Origin: Acidobacteriota bacterium
GTDB lineage: Bacteria; Acidobacteriota; Terriglobia; Bryobacterales; Bryobacteraceae
Length of the DNA: 64,000 bases
Assembly (NCBI GenBank): GCA_018268715.1
Contig: JAFDVZ010000016.1
Span: forward strand, 186,001 to 250,000
Reading direction: 5' to 3'
Part shown: in pieces, positions 34,443-42,338 of the stretch
Layout of the letters: each line of letters starts with the position of its first letter
How positions within the stretch are numbered: position 1 is the first letter of the stretch
Program-made: the position numbers and the translations under genes
The notes under the pieces: model-generated
Told to the model about the DNA's origin: nothing
The model's database searches: none
What the model saw: the letters and a program-made list of their open reading frames with translations, nothing else

Positions 34443-35182
34443 ATCCGAGCGAATCAGAGGGCGCGGAGCAGTCGGAACTTTCAGGCGAGCAGGCGGGGGA
34501 ATCGGCCGGATCGGCGGGCGGGGCCGCGGGGGGAGAGCAGGAGGCGGCCGGGTCGGCGTCGACGCAGCCGACCGAGGCTGAGTTTTCCGAAGCCGGGGAG
34601 TCGGCCGAGAAGGCTCCGTCGACGCCCAGCACGGCGGAGTGCCCGGCCAAGAAGCCGAAGATCGGCGTGAATTGGCGCGATTACGACTTTGGGCGGATCA
34701 AGAAGGGCGGCGCGCTTCCGGTGTACGACCTGGTCATTTCTAGCACCGGCGAGGTGGATTTGGCGTCGATCGCCGTGAACATCGAGGGCGACCAGTTCAA
34801 GGTGGATAATCCCGGGGGATTCGAGACGACGCTCGCGCCGGGCAAGAGCACGACGGTGAAGATCAAGTTCGAGCCGACCGGGTACGGCGAGAAGACGGCG
34901 AAGATCCGGGTGACGTCGAACGCCGTCAACGAGAATCCCGTGCCGTTGAAGGTGAAGGGTAAACAATATTCGGTGATCACGTTTGTGATCGAGGATGAGA
35001 AGTCCGGCGAGAAGATTGACAACGTGAAACTCAAGGTGAAACAGGCCGGACAGGCTGAGCAGGATGTTACTACAGCGGGTGGAGGAAAGGCGGAGGTGGA
35101 GACGGAACATGACGGGAATTTCGAGGTCAAGATGGGCGAGTTCGAACCGTTGCTGGAATTCCGCGATTTAACCACCGCCTGA
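34439..35182 (+). CDS. ASH/choice-of-anchor-D-type beta-sandwich protein
   Basis: 247 residues from a GTG that overlaps the preceding stop. The first 70 residues are an acidic, Ser/Ala/Gly/Glu-rich disordered region. A single beta-sandwich of the ASH/choice-of-anchor D type follows (about 78-175): VNWRDYDFGRIKKGGALPVY, TTLAPGKSTTVKIKFEPTGY, and KIRVTSNAVNENPVPLKVKG. A second small beta domain follows (about 180-245, FVIEDEKSGEKIDNVKLKV), like the carboxypeptidase regulatory-like fold. There is no signal peptide, although such domains are usually extracellular, which fits export by a specialised route with its larger neighbour. The next gene starts 16 bp later. Confidence 0.7.
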   Translation: MNPSESEGAEQSELSGEQAGESAGSAGGAAGGEQEAAGSASTQPTEAEFSEAGESAEKAPSTPSTAECPAKKPKIGVNWRDYDFGRIKKGGALPVYDLVISSTGEVDLASIAVNIEGDQFKVDNPGGFETTLAPGKSTTVKIKFEPTGYGEKTAKIRVTSNAVNENPVPLKVKGKQYSVITFVIEDEKSGEKIDNVKLKVKQAGQAEQDVTTAGGGKAEVETEHDGNFEVKMGEFEPLLEFRDLTTA

Positions 35183-35198
35183 TTCGGGAATTATCGAC

Positions 35199-38100
35199 GT
35201 GCCGCCAATTCTCCAGAAGAAAGAAGACGCCACCAAGGCGAAAGTCGCAGCCGGCAAGACGTTAACCGCGCTGGCTACCGAACTGAAACTGCCGGACTGG
35301 AAGGCCCTGGCGCTGTATAACTGGGGCACCGTGGAGCCGGCCGAAGTCACGCGCCTGCTGTTTGAGTATATCGGCTGGGAGAAGCCGGAGAGCGATCCCG
35401 GGCAGATTGTCCTGAAGCCGCACGCCAACGCCGATCGCGAGATCTATCAGCCGAAGGGTTGGGATAAGGATAGCTCGCTGGCCCTGGATAAGACGCATAC
35501 GGTGAAGGTGAAGAAACAGCCGGATCCGCCGGTGGCGATCGGGATTGACTCGCTGAGTCGTTGGTTTATCCCTGGCAAGGAGACTTGCGACCTTAAATAC
35601 TCGCTGGAAGGGTTGGCTAAGAATGCGGTGAAGGTGGACCTGGAGGTCTACGGGAGCAATTACTGCACGGCCGGTGATTGGAATAACGGCTTTGTGAAGT
35701 TCAGCGGGTCGGCCGATCTCAAGGACACCAAGCTATATTCGAACGCCGAGCAGACCGCTGCGAGTGAGCGCGGCAAAGGCGTCGCCATCACCGAGTGGAA
35801 GGGCAAGGTGACTGCCTCCACCGGCGCCCTGGGGAAGAAGAACCCCGGCGGCGAGGACCGCGTGATCAACGCCGCGTTTTCTCCGTATAACGCGATGGTG
35901 CGCTACTACAAAGACGGCGGGGATGCGACGGCGCGGTTGGATATCGACGCGTTCTGGCCGCAGTTCGACGATTCGGGCGCGGTTGTGGCGGATTCGCTCA
36001 AGATCCGTTTTGCGATTCGGGGCACCGGGCGCTGCTCGTCGACGAACGGCGGCGGGACGCTGCTGGTGGTGGATGGCGCGGGCGACATCGTGTACCGCGA
36101 ACCGGTGAGCCTGGGGAATCTCGGGCAGAAGGATTCGGGGTTCAACGAAGTCAGCTGGAGCGGGGATTACTCGCCGAATACGAAGAATAACAGCAAGGGC
36201 GCGGCCAAGGTGATTCCCGAGGACATGCCGTACCGGGTGCAGATTCAGGCGCACACGGGGCCGGACGAGGCGAACGGGCTGGCGCTGGCCGCTATGTCGA
36301 CCGAGGTGCGGCTGTATGTGCATCCGAAGACGCATCCGCGGACGCTCGATCCGTATGCCGCGGAAACGGACAAGTCGTCGTTCAAGCTGCGGAGTCATCG
36401 TGAGTTACTGGCGCTCAAGGAGACGCTGGCGCGGGGCGATGGCGCGGACTGGATCCGGCTTCAATTGGCGCGGGCGGGTTATCATCCGGGGCCGGTGGAG
36501 AATCCGGTGGCGGCGGCTTATAAGTCGGCGCTCGATGAGTTCAAACGGTCCGTTCCCAAGCGGAAGGCCTCCGCTTCCGATGCGTTCGCGCGCTTCACCA
36601 TCGACGCGAGCGAGGGCGATGACGTCAAGGATGCGTTGGAGGATCTGGCCGGGCAGGCCGAGCGGCAACGGGCGTGGTTTGGCGATCCGGACGCGAGCCG
36701 GGCTAACTTCGACTTTGACAGCGACGCGCTCAATACTCGGTTGAACGATCCCACCAAAGCGATGATTGCGTGGGTGGACGATCGACACTATTACACCGAC
36801 GCCGGGTGGTTGAACGGACAGGGGCCCAAGGGGACGCAGACGCGCACTAAGATCATCGGCGATCCAGCTGGGATGGGGAATTACGCGCTCGCGTATACGA
36901 GCGGGGACGCGATGATCACGGGCAAGGCGACGTGGATTCCGCGGCCCTGGATTCCGCTTTCGGCGTCGCTGGTGCTGTTGGGCAAGGATCAGAAGTTGAC
37001 GGATGAGTTAGGCGCGCCGTCCGAGGATGATTTGAAGCTGATGGCGAAGGCGATTGGTCCGCTGCGGGTGGATTGGTCGTTCGATGAGTTCGATGACGTG
37101 CCGCCGGTGGAGACGATTGTCGATACGGCGATGTACAGCAATCAGGTCAGCCGGCCGAAGATGTATGTCGAGAAGGCGCGCGATGCGAAGAAGTCGGCGG
37201 CCCACGCGCGGAAGGATTTTAAGAAGAGCTGTACTTATACGAACGCTCCCGCCGATTGTGGGGGCGTGCGGCCTACGGGCAACTCGGACTATCACAAGGC
37301 GATGTTCGCGCAGGCGGATGAGAGCCTTCGGCCGTGGCGCGCGGAGTCGGATGGGGCGTTTGAGACCGTGGCCACCGTCGCTCACGATAACACCGGGCAG
37401 GCCGATGATAGGATTTTCGCGAAACGGTTTGGGATAGCGGGAGCGTATTTCCGGCCCTCGACGATTGGCGGCGATGGGATGCGGCTGCGGGCGCAGGTGC
37501 GGTTCAAGACGGCGGGCGATTACAAGCTGCCGAACCTGGATGTGCTCGATAAACGGTATCCGCTGCTGCCGCAGGCGCAGAGCGCGAAGATGCGGGTGTG
37601 GCGCAAGGCGTCGATTCGCGGGTATGTGTCGTGGGGGCCGAATAACTCGTGGGGCGCGCATAGCGGCGGGTTGGCGGATAACTTCAAGGGCGGGTACCTG
37701 CACCTGGGGTTTGAGAATAACGACACCGGAGATGTGAAGGCGGTGACGTCGTATTTCAGCAACGACGATACGTTCCGGAATCTGGTGAAGGAGTCGGTGG
37801 ATACGACGGGTTCGGCCAGCGCGGGCGATAAGGAGCGGGCTAAGAATTCCAATATCGCGCTGAATGCGCAGCGGTTGTGGCCCTGGTACGGGGCCGAGCA
37901 TTTCGGCATTTTCGAGGCTTCCGATCCGAATTCGACCAAGGCGAACGCGGTGAAGAAGTTTTACGACCTGTTCACCAGCTACTTCTACAGCCTGTCGAAT
38001 TTGTATGGGCTGGCGTTCGTGAAAAAGGCCGAGTCGTCGACGGGGAAGTTTCGCGGACATATCGTGGTGGAGTTCCAGGCGGGCGATGATTTCTTCGTCC

Positions 38101-39068
38101 AGCAGTATAAGTGCCCGACCTGTAACAACAAGTATTATTACGTGGAGAAGTCGGCGGCGGGCGATAGCATGCTGAATAAGGACTGCCCGTCCGGCGATGG
38201 GGGGAAGTTGGGGCGCGGCGATCCGGCGATGACCGGGCATTACACGTGCGGGAATGGTCACACCGGGTCGTGGGATGAGACGGCCGCGGCGGGCGGCGCG
38301 TTCAACGGGTGCGGCTGCGTGGAAGCCGGCTGCGGCGGGACGCTGAACGCCGACCGGGTGGAGCGCGTCGACTATAAGTGCAATAAATGCGGCTGGTCCT
38401 TTAGCTTTTCCGATGCTACGGGGACGAGTCACGTTGGGGAGGCTTGTTACGCGGGCGTTTGCGACGGGCAGTTGCACCGGCCGGGCGGCGACGCGGGGCT
38501 GTTCACCGAGAATTACGCTTGCGATAAGTGCGCGGCGACGGTGAAGATGAATGAGACGGCTTCGACGGGCGGGTCGCATGTGGGCGAGAGTCACGCGGGG
38601 TGCGCGCAGACCGGGAAACTGGCGCGCAAGACGCCAAACGTGGTGACGGCGATTCCGAAGGGGAACCGGATCGAGTTAGCGCATGCGGCTAAGTCGGGTT
38701 ACAAAGGCATTCCGGTGCCGTCGCTGGGAAATCCGCTGGGCGTGTCCTGGAATTTCGAGGCCGATACGCCGCTGTGGGCGCATGAGTTGGCCCATAACCG
38801 GTATATGGAGCACGCGGCGAACGCGGGCGGGGCGAACAACGCGCAGCACGATCATCAGAATAACTCGACGTTCAATTTCACGACGATTAATGAGACGGTG
38901 GCGACGTCGCAGATGTGGGATCGGGCGTGCCTGATGACTTACGCGACGCATTTGAAGACGTACGATCCGGTGCGCGACCGGCGATATATGTGCGGGAAGT
39001 GCCTGCTGAAGACGCGTGGGTGGAAACTGGCGAGCGTCGCCGACCCGGCCGCGGGAGACCATGAGTAA
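35199..39068 (+). CDS. Giant modular metzincin-like protein: LysM-like, peptidoglycan-binding-like, zinc ribbons, protease
   Basis: 1289 residues from a GTG, no signal peptide. Visible in order: a LysM-like unit near the start (KTLTALATELKLPDWKALAL, then YNWGT); several beta-rich regions; a peptidoglycan-binding-type helical unit at about 418-451 (RLQLARAGYHPGPVENPVAA, then a FKRS ending); more unrecognised sequence to about 960; four units of about 45 residues, each opening with Cys-x2-Cys or a variant (Cys972, Cys1017, Cys1061, Cys1108) and closing with a second Cys group, as in zinc ribbons; and a catalytic site HELAHNRYMEH (His1195, Glu1196, His1199, His1205) with the Met-turn CLMTY (Met1246). 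The His spacing is that of metzincins, but the usual Gly is Tyr. A secreted toxin-like protease is the best guess; its route and target are unknown. Confidence 0.8.
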   Translation: MPPILQKKEDATKAKVAAGKTLTALATELKLPDWKALALYNWGTVEPAEVTRLLFEYIGWEKPESDPGQIVLKPHANADREIYQPKGWDKDSSLALDKTHTVKVKKQPDPPVAIGIDSLSRWFIPGKETCDLKYSLEGLAKNAVKVDLEVYGSNYCTAGDWNNGFVKFSGSADLKDTKLYSNAEQTAASERGKGVAITEWKGKVTASTGALGKKNPGGEDRVINAAFSPYNAMVRYYKDGGDATARLDIDAFWPQFDDSGAVVADSLKIRFAIRGTGRCSSTNGGGTLLVVDGAGDIVYREPVSLGNLGQKDSGFNEVSWSGDYSPNTKNNSKGAAKVIPEDMPYRVQIQAHTGPDEANGLALAAMSTEVRLYVHPKTHPRTLDPYAAETDKSSFKLRSHRELLALKETLARGDGADWIRLQLARAGYHPGPVENPVAAAYKSALDEFKRSVPKRKASASDAFARFTIDASEGDDVKDALEDLAGQAERQRAWFGDPDASRANFDFDSDALNTRLNDPTKAMIAWVDDRHYYTDAGWLNGQGPKGTQTRTKIIGDPAGMGNYALAYTSGDAMITGKATWIPRPWIPLSASLVLLGKDQKLTDELGAPSEDDLKLMAKAIGPLRVDWSFDEFDDVPPVETIVDTAMYSNQVSRPKMYVEKARDAKKSAAHARKDFKKSCTYTNAPADCGGVRPTGNSDYHKAMFAQADESLRPWRAESDGAFETVATVAHDNTGQADDRIFAKRFGIAGAYFRPSTIGGDGMRLRAQVRFKTAGDYKLPNLDVLDKRYPLLPQAQSAKMRVWRKASIRGYVSWGPNNSWGAHSGGLADNFKGGYLHLGFENNDTGDVKAVTSYFSNDDTFRNLVKESVDTTGSASAGDKERAKNSNIALNAQRLWPWYGAEHFGIFEASDPNSTKANAVKKFYDLFTSYFYSLSNLYGLAFVKKAESSTGKFRGHIVVEFQAGDDFFVQQYKCPTCNNKYYYVEKSAAGDSMLNKDCPSGDGGKLGRGDPAMTGHYTCGNGHTGSWDETAAAGGAFNGCGCVEAGCGGTLNADRVERVDYKCNKCGWSFSFSDATGTSHVGEACYAGVCDGQLHRPGGDAGLFTENYACDKCAATVKMNETASTGGSHVGESHAGCAQTGKLARKTPNVVTAIPKGNRIELAHAAKSGYKGIPVPSLGNPLGVSWNFEADTPLWAHELAHNRYMEHAANAGGANNAQHDHQNNSTFNFTTINETVATSQMWDRACLMTYATHLKTYDPVRDRRYMCGKCLLKTRGWKLASVADPAAGDHE

Positions 39069-39080
39069 GGAGCGTGCGCC

Positions 39081-40586
39081 ATGGGTTGGCGGCGGGTTGC
39101 GATCGCGTTGCTGCTGGCGTTGGGGATGGCGTGGGCCCAGCCGGGGCAGGCGCCGCCCGAACAGCGGCCGGTTCCGGTACGAGGAGGGAAGATGACGCCC
39201 GGTGGTCCGGCGAATGTGAGTTTGACGGTGACTCTGGCGGCCCAGGAGCGGCCGTACGTGGCCGGGGCGGAGACCCTGGTGACCGTCACGCTTCGGAATA
39301 CGGCCGCGGCGGGCGGAGCGCTGGTTCCGAGCCCGGAGGCGGATTGCCCGTTTGTGTTCACGGTGAGGCCGGCTAAGCGCTCGGCCTTCGAGGTGAGCCA
39401 CGAGATCTACATGCTGACGACTCGGCCGGAGCCGCCGGCGCCGCGCGAGCAGGAGATGGCCCCGCTGAGGGCCGGCGCGGGTCTCGATTATGCCGTGGAC
39501 CTGGCGGAGATGCTGGTGACGCCGCTCGAGCCGGGGGATTACTCGGTGTCGGCGGCGATCACGGTGGGCGGTGCGGTACACCGGTCGGCGGCGGTGGCGC
39601 TGCATGTGGCGGCGCCGAGGGTCGGGCTGCTGGCGGCGGTCGGCAATGGGAACGGGCTGCAACTGGCTACGGCGATGTCGGACGGCGGGACGCTGTTTCA
39701 ACGAGAGTCGGAGTCCGGACTTCCGGCGTCTGGCTATTTTCGCGCGCGCAAGGGCGTGCATCAGCCGGGGAGCCTGGCGATTTCGACCGATGCCGAAGGG
39801 ACGCAGGAGACGCGGTGGCTCGGGTGGACGGAGGGCGGCAAGGCCGAATTCCTGCATGTTTGGGGGAAGGCTGTGCTGCGCTCGACGAATGTCGAGGTGG
39901 GCGGCGATGCGCGGTTGACGGCTGTGGGGTGGACGTTCAACGATCGGTCCGCGATGTTTCTGGCGGTGGCGCGGTCGGGGATTGCGTTGATCCGATTTGG
40001 GAGAGGGGAATCGCCGCAGGTGAAGCCGTTCGCCGTGGCGGGCGCTACGTTTTCGGACGCCGCTAGGGTGCGGGCGGGGCTGTTCAGGAATGCGGCGGGA
40101 GAGGTGCGGATACTAGTGATCTGGCCCGAAGGCGGGCGGCTGTTGTGCACGATCCTGAATCCGGCGGACGGCGCCACGCCGGCGCGGCCGCTGGTGGAGG
40201 GCGGCGACTCAATTGTCGCGGCGGGCATCGAAGCAGTGGCGCGGCAGGGGGCTCCTATCGTGCGGGTGGTCAGCGTGGGGGCGCGCGGCGTGGCGCACCT
40301 CGTCCGCGTACGGCCGGGCGAGCCGAATCAGACGGCGGAGTTGCCCAAGGGCTCGGAGCGGGCGTCGCATTGGGCGGTGTCCGGCGGACCTGATGCGGCG
40401 GTGGCAGCCCAAGAAGGCGATCGGACGCTGTTGCTGTGGCGGCCGGGACACGACGCCTGGGAGCGAGCGGCGAGCTCCGCCGACGGCTCCGTCTCGCATC
40501 TCCAACTGGTCCAACTGCAGGAGCAGGTTTGGGCCGTGTGGGCCGATTCGCACCGGGGCGTTGTCGAACGCCAGTTGGTCCCGTAG
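39081..40586 (+). CDS. Sec-exported beta-rich protein, last gene of the metzincin cluster
   Basis: 501 residues with AAGGAG ahead of the ATG and a signal peptide (MGWRRVAIALLLALGMAWA). Residues about 45-180 form a beta-sandwich like an intracellular-proteinase-inhibitor or CARDB domain (VSLTVTLAAQERPYVAGAET, then TVTLRNTAAAGG). Residues about 190-500 contain six or so weak beta-propeller-like blades (LGWTEGGKAEFLHVWGKAVL, FLAVARSGIALIRFG, VWAVWADSHRGVVERQLVP). It starts 12 bp after the metzincin gene. A periplasmic partner or protective protein for that gene product is a reasonable guess from position and from the inhibitor-like fold, but no sequence motif proves it. It ends 3 bp from the convergent DHH gene. 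Confidence 0.65.
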   Translation: MGWRRVAIALLLALGMAWAQPGQAPPEQRPVPVRGGKMTPGGPANVSLTVTLAAQERPYVAGAETLVTVTLRNTAAAGGALVPSPEADCPFVFTVRPAKRSAFEVSHEIYMLTTRPEPPAPREQEMAPLRAGAGLDYAVDLAEMLVTPLEPGDYSVSAAITVGGAVHRSAAVALHVAAPRVGLLAAVGNGNGLQLATAMSDGGTLFQRESESGLPASGYFRARKGVHQPGSLAISTDAEGTQETRWLGWTEGGKAEFLHVWGKAVLRSTNVEVGGDARLTAVGWTFNDRSAMFLAVARSGIALIRFGRGESPQVKPFAVAGATFSDAARVRAGLFRNAAGEVRILVIWPEGGRLLCTILNPADGATPARPLVEGGDSIVAAGIEAVARQGAPIVRVVSVGARGVAHLVRVRPGEPNQTAELPKGSERASHWAVSGGPDAAVAAQEGDRTLLLWRPGHDAWERAASSADGSVSHLQLVQLQEQVWAVWADSHRGVVERQLVP

Positions 40587-40589
40587 CGG

Positions 40590-41546
40590 TCAGTTGCCGC
40601 GCAGTTCCTGGGCGATTTCCGCGGCCGCCTTGCGTGCGTCGTCCACCGCGCCGATCGGGAAGCTGATGGCGCCGACCTTGGCGTGTCCGCCTCCGCCGTA
40701 GCGCTCGCAGATGGTGGCGAGGTTGTGGCGCAGTGGTTCGGTGACCCACGGGTTCGAGCCGACCGAAACCTTGGTGCGGAAGCTCGACAGGCTGACCGAA
40801 ACCGTGTAGACGGATTCCGGGAACAGGTAGTACGGGATGAACTTGTTGTAGCCCTCGAGGTCGTGCCCGATGAGGTCGAAATAGACGACCTTGCCTTCGC
40901 AGACGGCCTGTTGGCGGATGATGTCGATCGATCTCAGGTGACGCTCGTAGAGCGGCTTGTACAGCTCCTGGAGAGCCGGGTCCGCGACGATGTCGTCAAG
41001 CGGCATGGCGCCCATCATCCGGATGATCTTCTGAACGACTTCCGAGCCCTTGGCGCTCTCAATCAACATAGTGAGCTTGGTGGCGGCCGCTTTCAGCGAA
41101 ACGGCTTCCTCGGCGTCGCGATACTGCGCGCCGTCGACGATGTCGGCCCAGCGCACCAGTTCGGAGAGTTCGGGCTGCTCGTAGCCCCACTGCTCGCGGG
41201 CGCGCGTGGCGATGAACATCGTGCACGACCGGAAATCCGGGTCGTACTGTTTCTGCGGCGTGCGGGTTTGCCGATAATGTTCGGCGTCCTCTTTACTGAG
41301 GAAGGCGCTCTGATGGTGATCGAACCACCAGGTCAGGCGCGGATTGGCGGAGTATTTGAAATCGACGATTGCGTTCTCGTCGCCATCGAACAGGTCGTCC
41401 TCGAAAATCTGCGAGGCTTTGTGGGCCATGCCCGTGTAGGCAAACGAGGCGTTCGGGTGGAACTTATCCTTCAGAAATCGGCTGAAGAAGGCCGCCGACG
41501 CAGCGCCGTCGAAGCAATGATCGTGGTAGAGGATTCTCACCAGCAT
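40590..41546 (-). CDS. DHH-family phosphoesterase
   Basis: 318 residues. The first metal site is HDHCFDGAASAAFF, then a conserved Asp in VDFKYS, then the DHH signature WWFDHHQSAF. A third Asp lies in WADIVDGAQY. The DHHA1 domain near the C-terminus has CERYGGGGHAKVGAISF, the Gly-rich substrate loop. The layout is that of the NrnA/RecJ-like group: manganese-dependent hydrolases of short RNA oligomers, phosphoadenosine phosphate or cyclic dinucleotides; which of these applies here cannot be told from the sequence. The 180-bp leader contains two strong hairpins. Confidence 0.88.
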   Translation of the reverse strand: MLVRILYHDHCFDGAASAAFFSRFLKDKFHPNASFAYTGMAHKASQIFEDDLFDGDENAIVDFKYSANPRLTWWFDHHQSAFLSKEDAEHYRQTRTPQKQYDPDFRSCTMFIATRAREQWGYEQPELSELVRWADIVDGAQYRDAEEAVSLKAAATKLTMLIESAKGSEVVQKIIRMMGAMPLDDIVADPALQELYKPLYERHLRSIDIIRQQAVCEGKVVYFDLIGHDLEGYNKFIPYYLFPESVYTVSVSLSSFRTKVSVGSNPWVTEPLRHNLATICERYGGGGHAKVGAISFPIGAVDDARKAAAEIAQELRGN

Positions 41547-41566
41547 GAGATTTCGTAATTAGCACC

Positions 41567-41608
41567 GAATGGCGCCCGCCTTCCTTGGGGCGACCGCCAG
41601 CGCCATTC
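41567..41608 (-). other. Hairpin in the leader of the DHH gene
   Basis: GAATGGCGC (41567-41575) is the exact reverse complement of GCGCCATTC (41600-41608), separated by a 24-base loop. The 9-bp stem lies about 20 bases upstream of the DHH start and would include the region where ribosomes load if transcription starts upstream of 41608. No U-run follows on the minus strand, so a plain terminator is unlikely. Confidence 0.45.
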
Positions 41609-41622
41609 CGGCGTTGAACATG

Positions 41623-41651
41623 GCCGTTCGGGGAAAAACGGCATTTCCCCG
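41623..41651 (-). other. Two overlapping, mutually exclusive hairpins in the ribE-DHH gap
   Basis: CGGGGAAA (41629-41636) pairs with TTTCCCCG (41644-41651), an 8-bp stem with a 7-base loop. GCCGTT (41623-41628) pairs with AACGGC (41637-41642), a 6-bp stem whose loop is the first arm of the other hairpin. The two cannot form together, an arrangement like an attenuator switch. It lies after the ribE stop and before the DHH start on the same strand. A TATAAT hexamer (minus strand, 41731-41726) overlaps the ribE stop and could start a separate DHH transcript. Confidence 0.4.
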
Positions 41652-41726
41652 CAACCGGCGCAGAGGCCGGCCTCGACCGCGGTCAAACGCTAGCGCGCAT
41701 CTTGGCGAGCACGGAATAGCCGACCA

Positions 41727-42335
41727 TTATACGTTAGCCGTGGACCTCAGCGCCATCAGCTTCTCGACGTGCTTGGCCAGAATGTCGCATTCGATGTTCA
41801 CCCGATCGCCGGATTTGTACTCGCCGAGGCGCGTCATTTCATTGGTGTGCGGGATGATGGTGATGCCAAGCACGCAGTTTTCCAGCGTGGCGATGGTGAG
41901 GCTGATGCCGTCGATGGCCACCGATCCCTTGTAGACCAGATAGCGGTCGAGCTCGTCGGGAATACGGATGGAGAGCCACCAGTTGCCTTCGCCGATGGGC
42001 TGGTAGGAGATCAACTCGCCCGTGCCGTCGACGTGCCCCTGCACGATATGGCCGCTCAGCCGGCCGGTGGGCGCCAGCGGACGCTCGAGGTTCACGAGCG
42101 AGCCCGGCTTCAGATCGCCCAGATTGGTGCGCTTCAGGGTCTCCGGCGCGAGGTCGGCGGAAAACGTATCCGCGGTGAGCGCGAGCGCGGTAAGGCAGAC
42201 GCCGTTGACGGCGATGCTCGAGCCTTCCTTCGCGTCCTCAAGCACCGTTTTACAGCGGATAGTCAGGCGGGCGCCGGCGGCGTGGGTTTCGAGCGCGGCG
42301 ACGCTGCCGGTCTCTTCAATGATGCCAGTGAACAT
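41727..42335 (-). CDS. ribE: Riboflavin synthase, alpha subunit type
   Basis: 202 residues beginning MFTGIIEETGSVAALE, the hallmark start of the enzyme. The two internal lumazine-synthase-like barrels can be matched to each other: the first has CLTALALTADTFSADLAPET and the second SLTIATLENCVLGITIIPHT. LGDLKPGSLVNLERPL and GRLSGHIVQGHVDGTGEL are typical. It dismutates two molecules of dimethylribityllumazine to riboflavin in the cytoplasm. It starts 3 bp after the ribD stop and is the last gene of the ftsY-ribD-ribE run. Confidence 0.97.
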   Translation of the reverse strand: MFTGIIEETGSVAALETHAAGARLTIRCKTVLEDAKEGSSIAVNGVCLTALALTADTFSADLAPETLKRTNLGDLKPGSLVNLERPLAPTGRLSGHIVQGHVDGTGELISYQPIGEGNWWLSIRIPDELDRYLVYKGSVAIDGISLTIATLENCVLGITIIPHTNEMTRLGEYKSGDRVNIECDILAKHVEKLMALRSTANV

Positions 42336-42338
42336 GGG

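Noticed and set aside
41623-41651. H-type pseudoknot
   Set aside because: The arm order fits, but there is no linker between the third and fourth arms to span the 8-bp stem, so the two hairpins are better read as alternatives.
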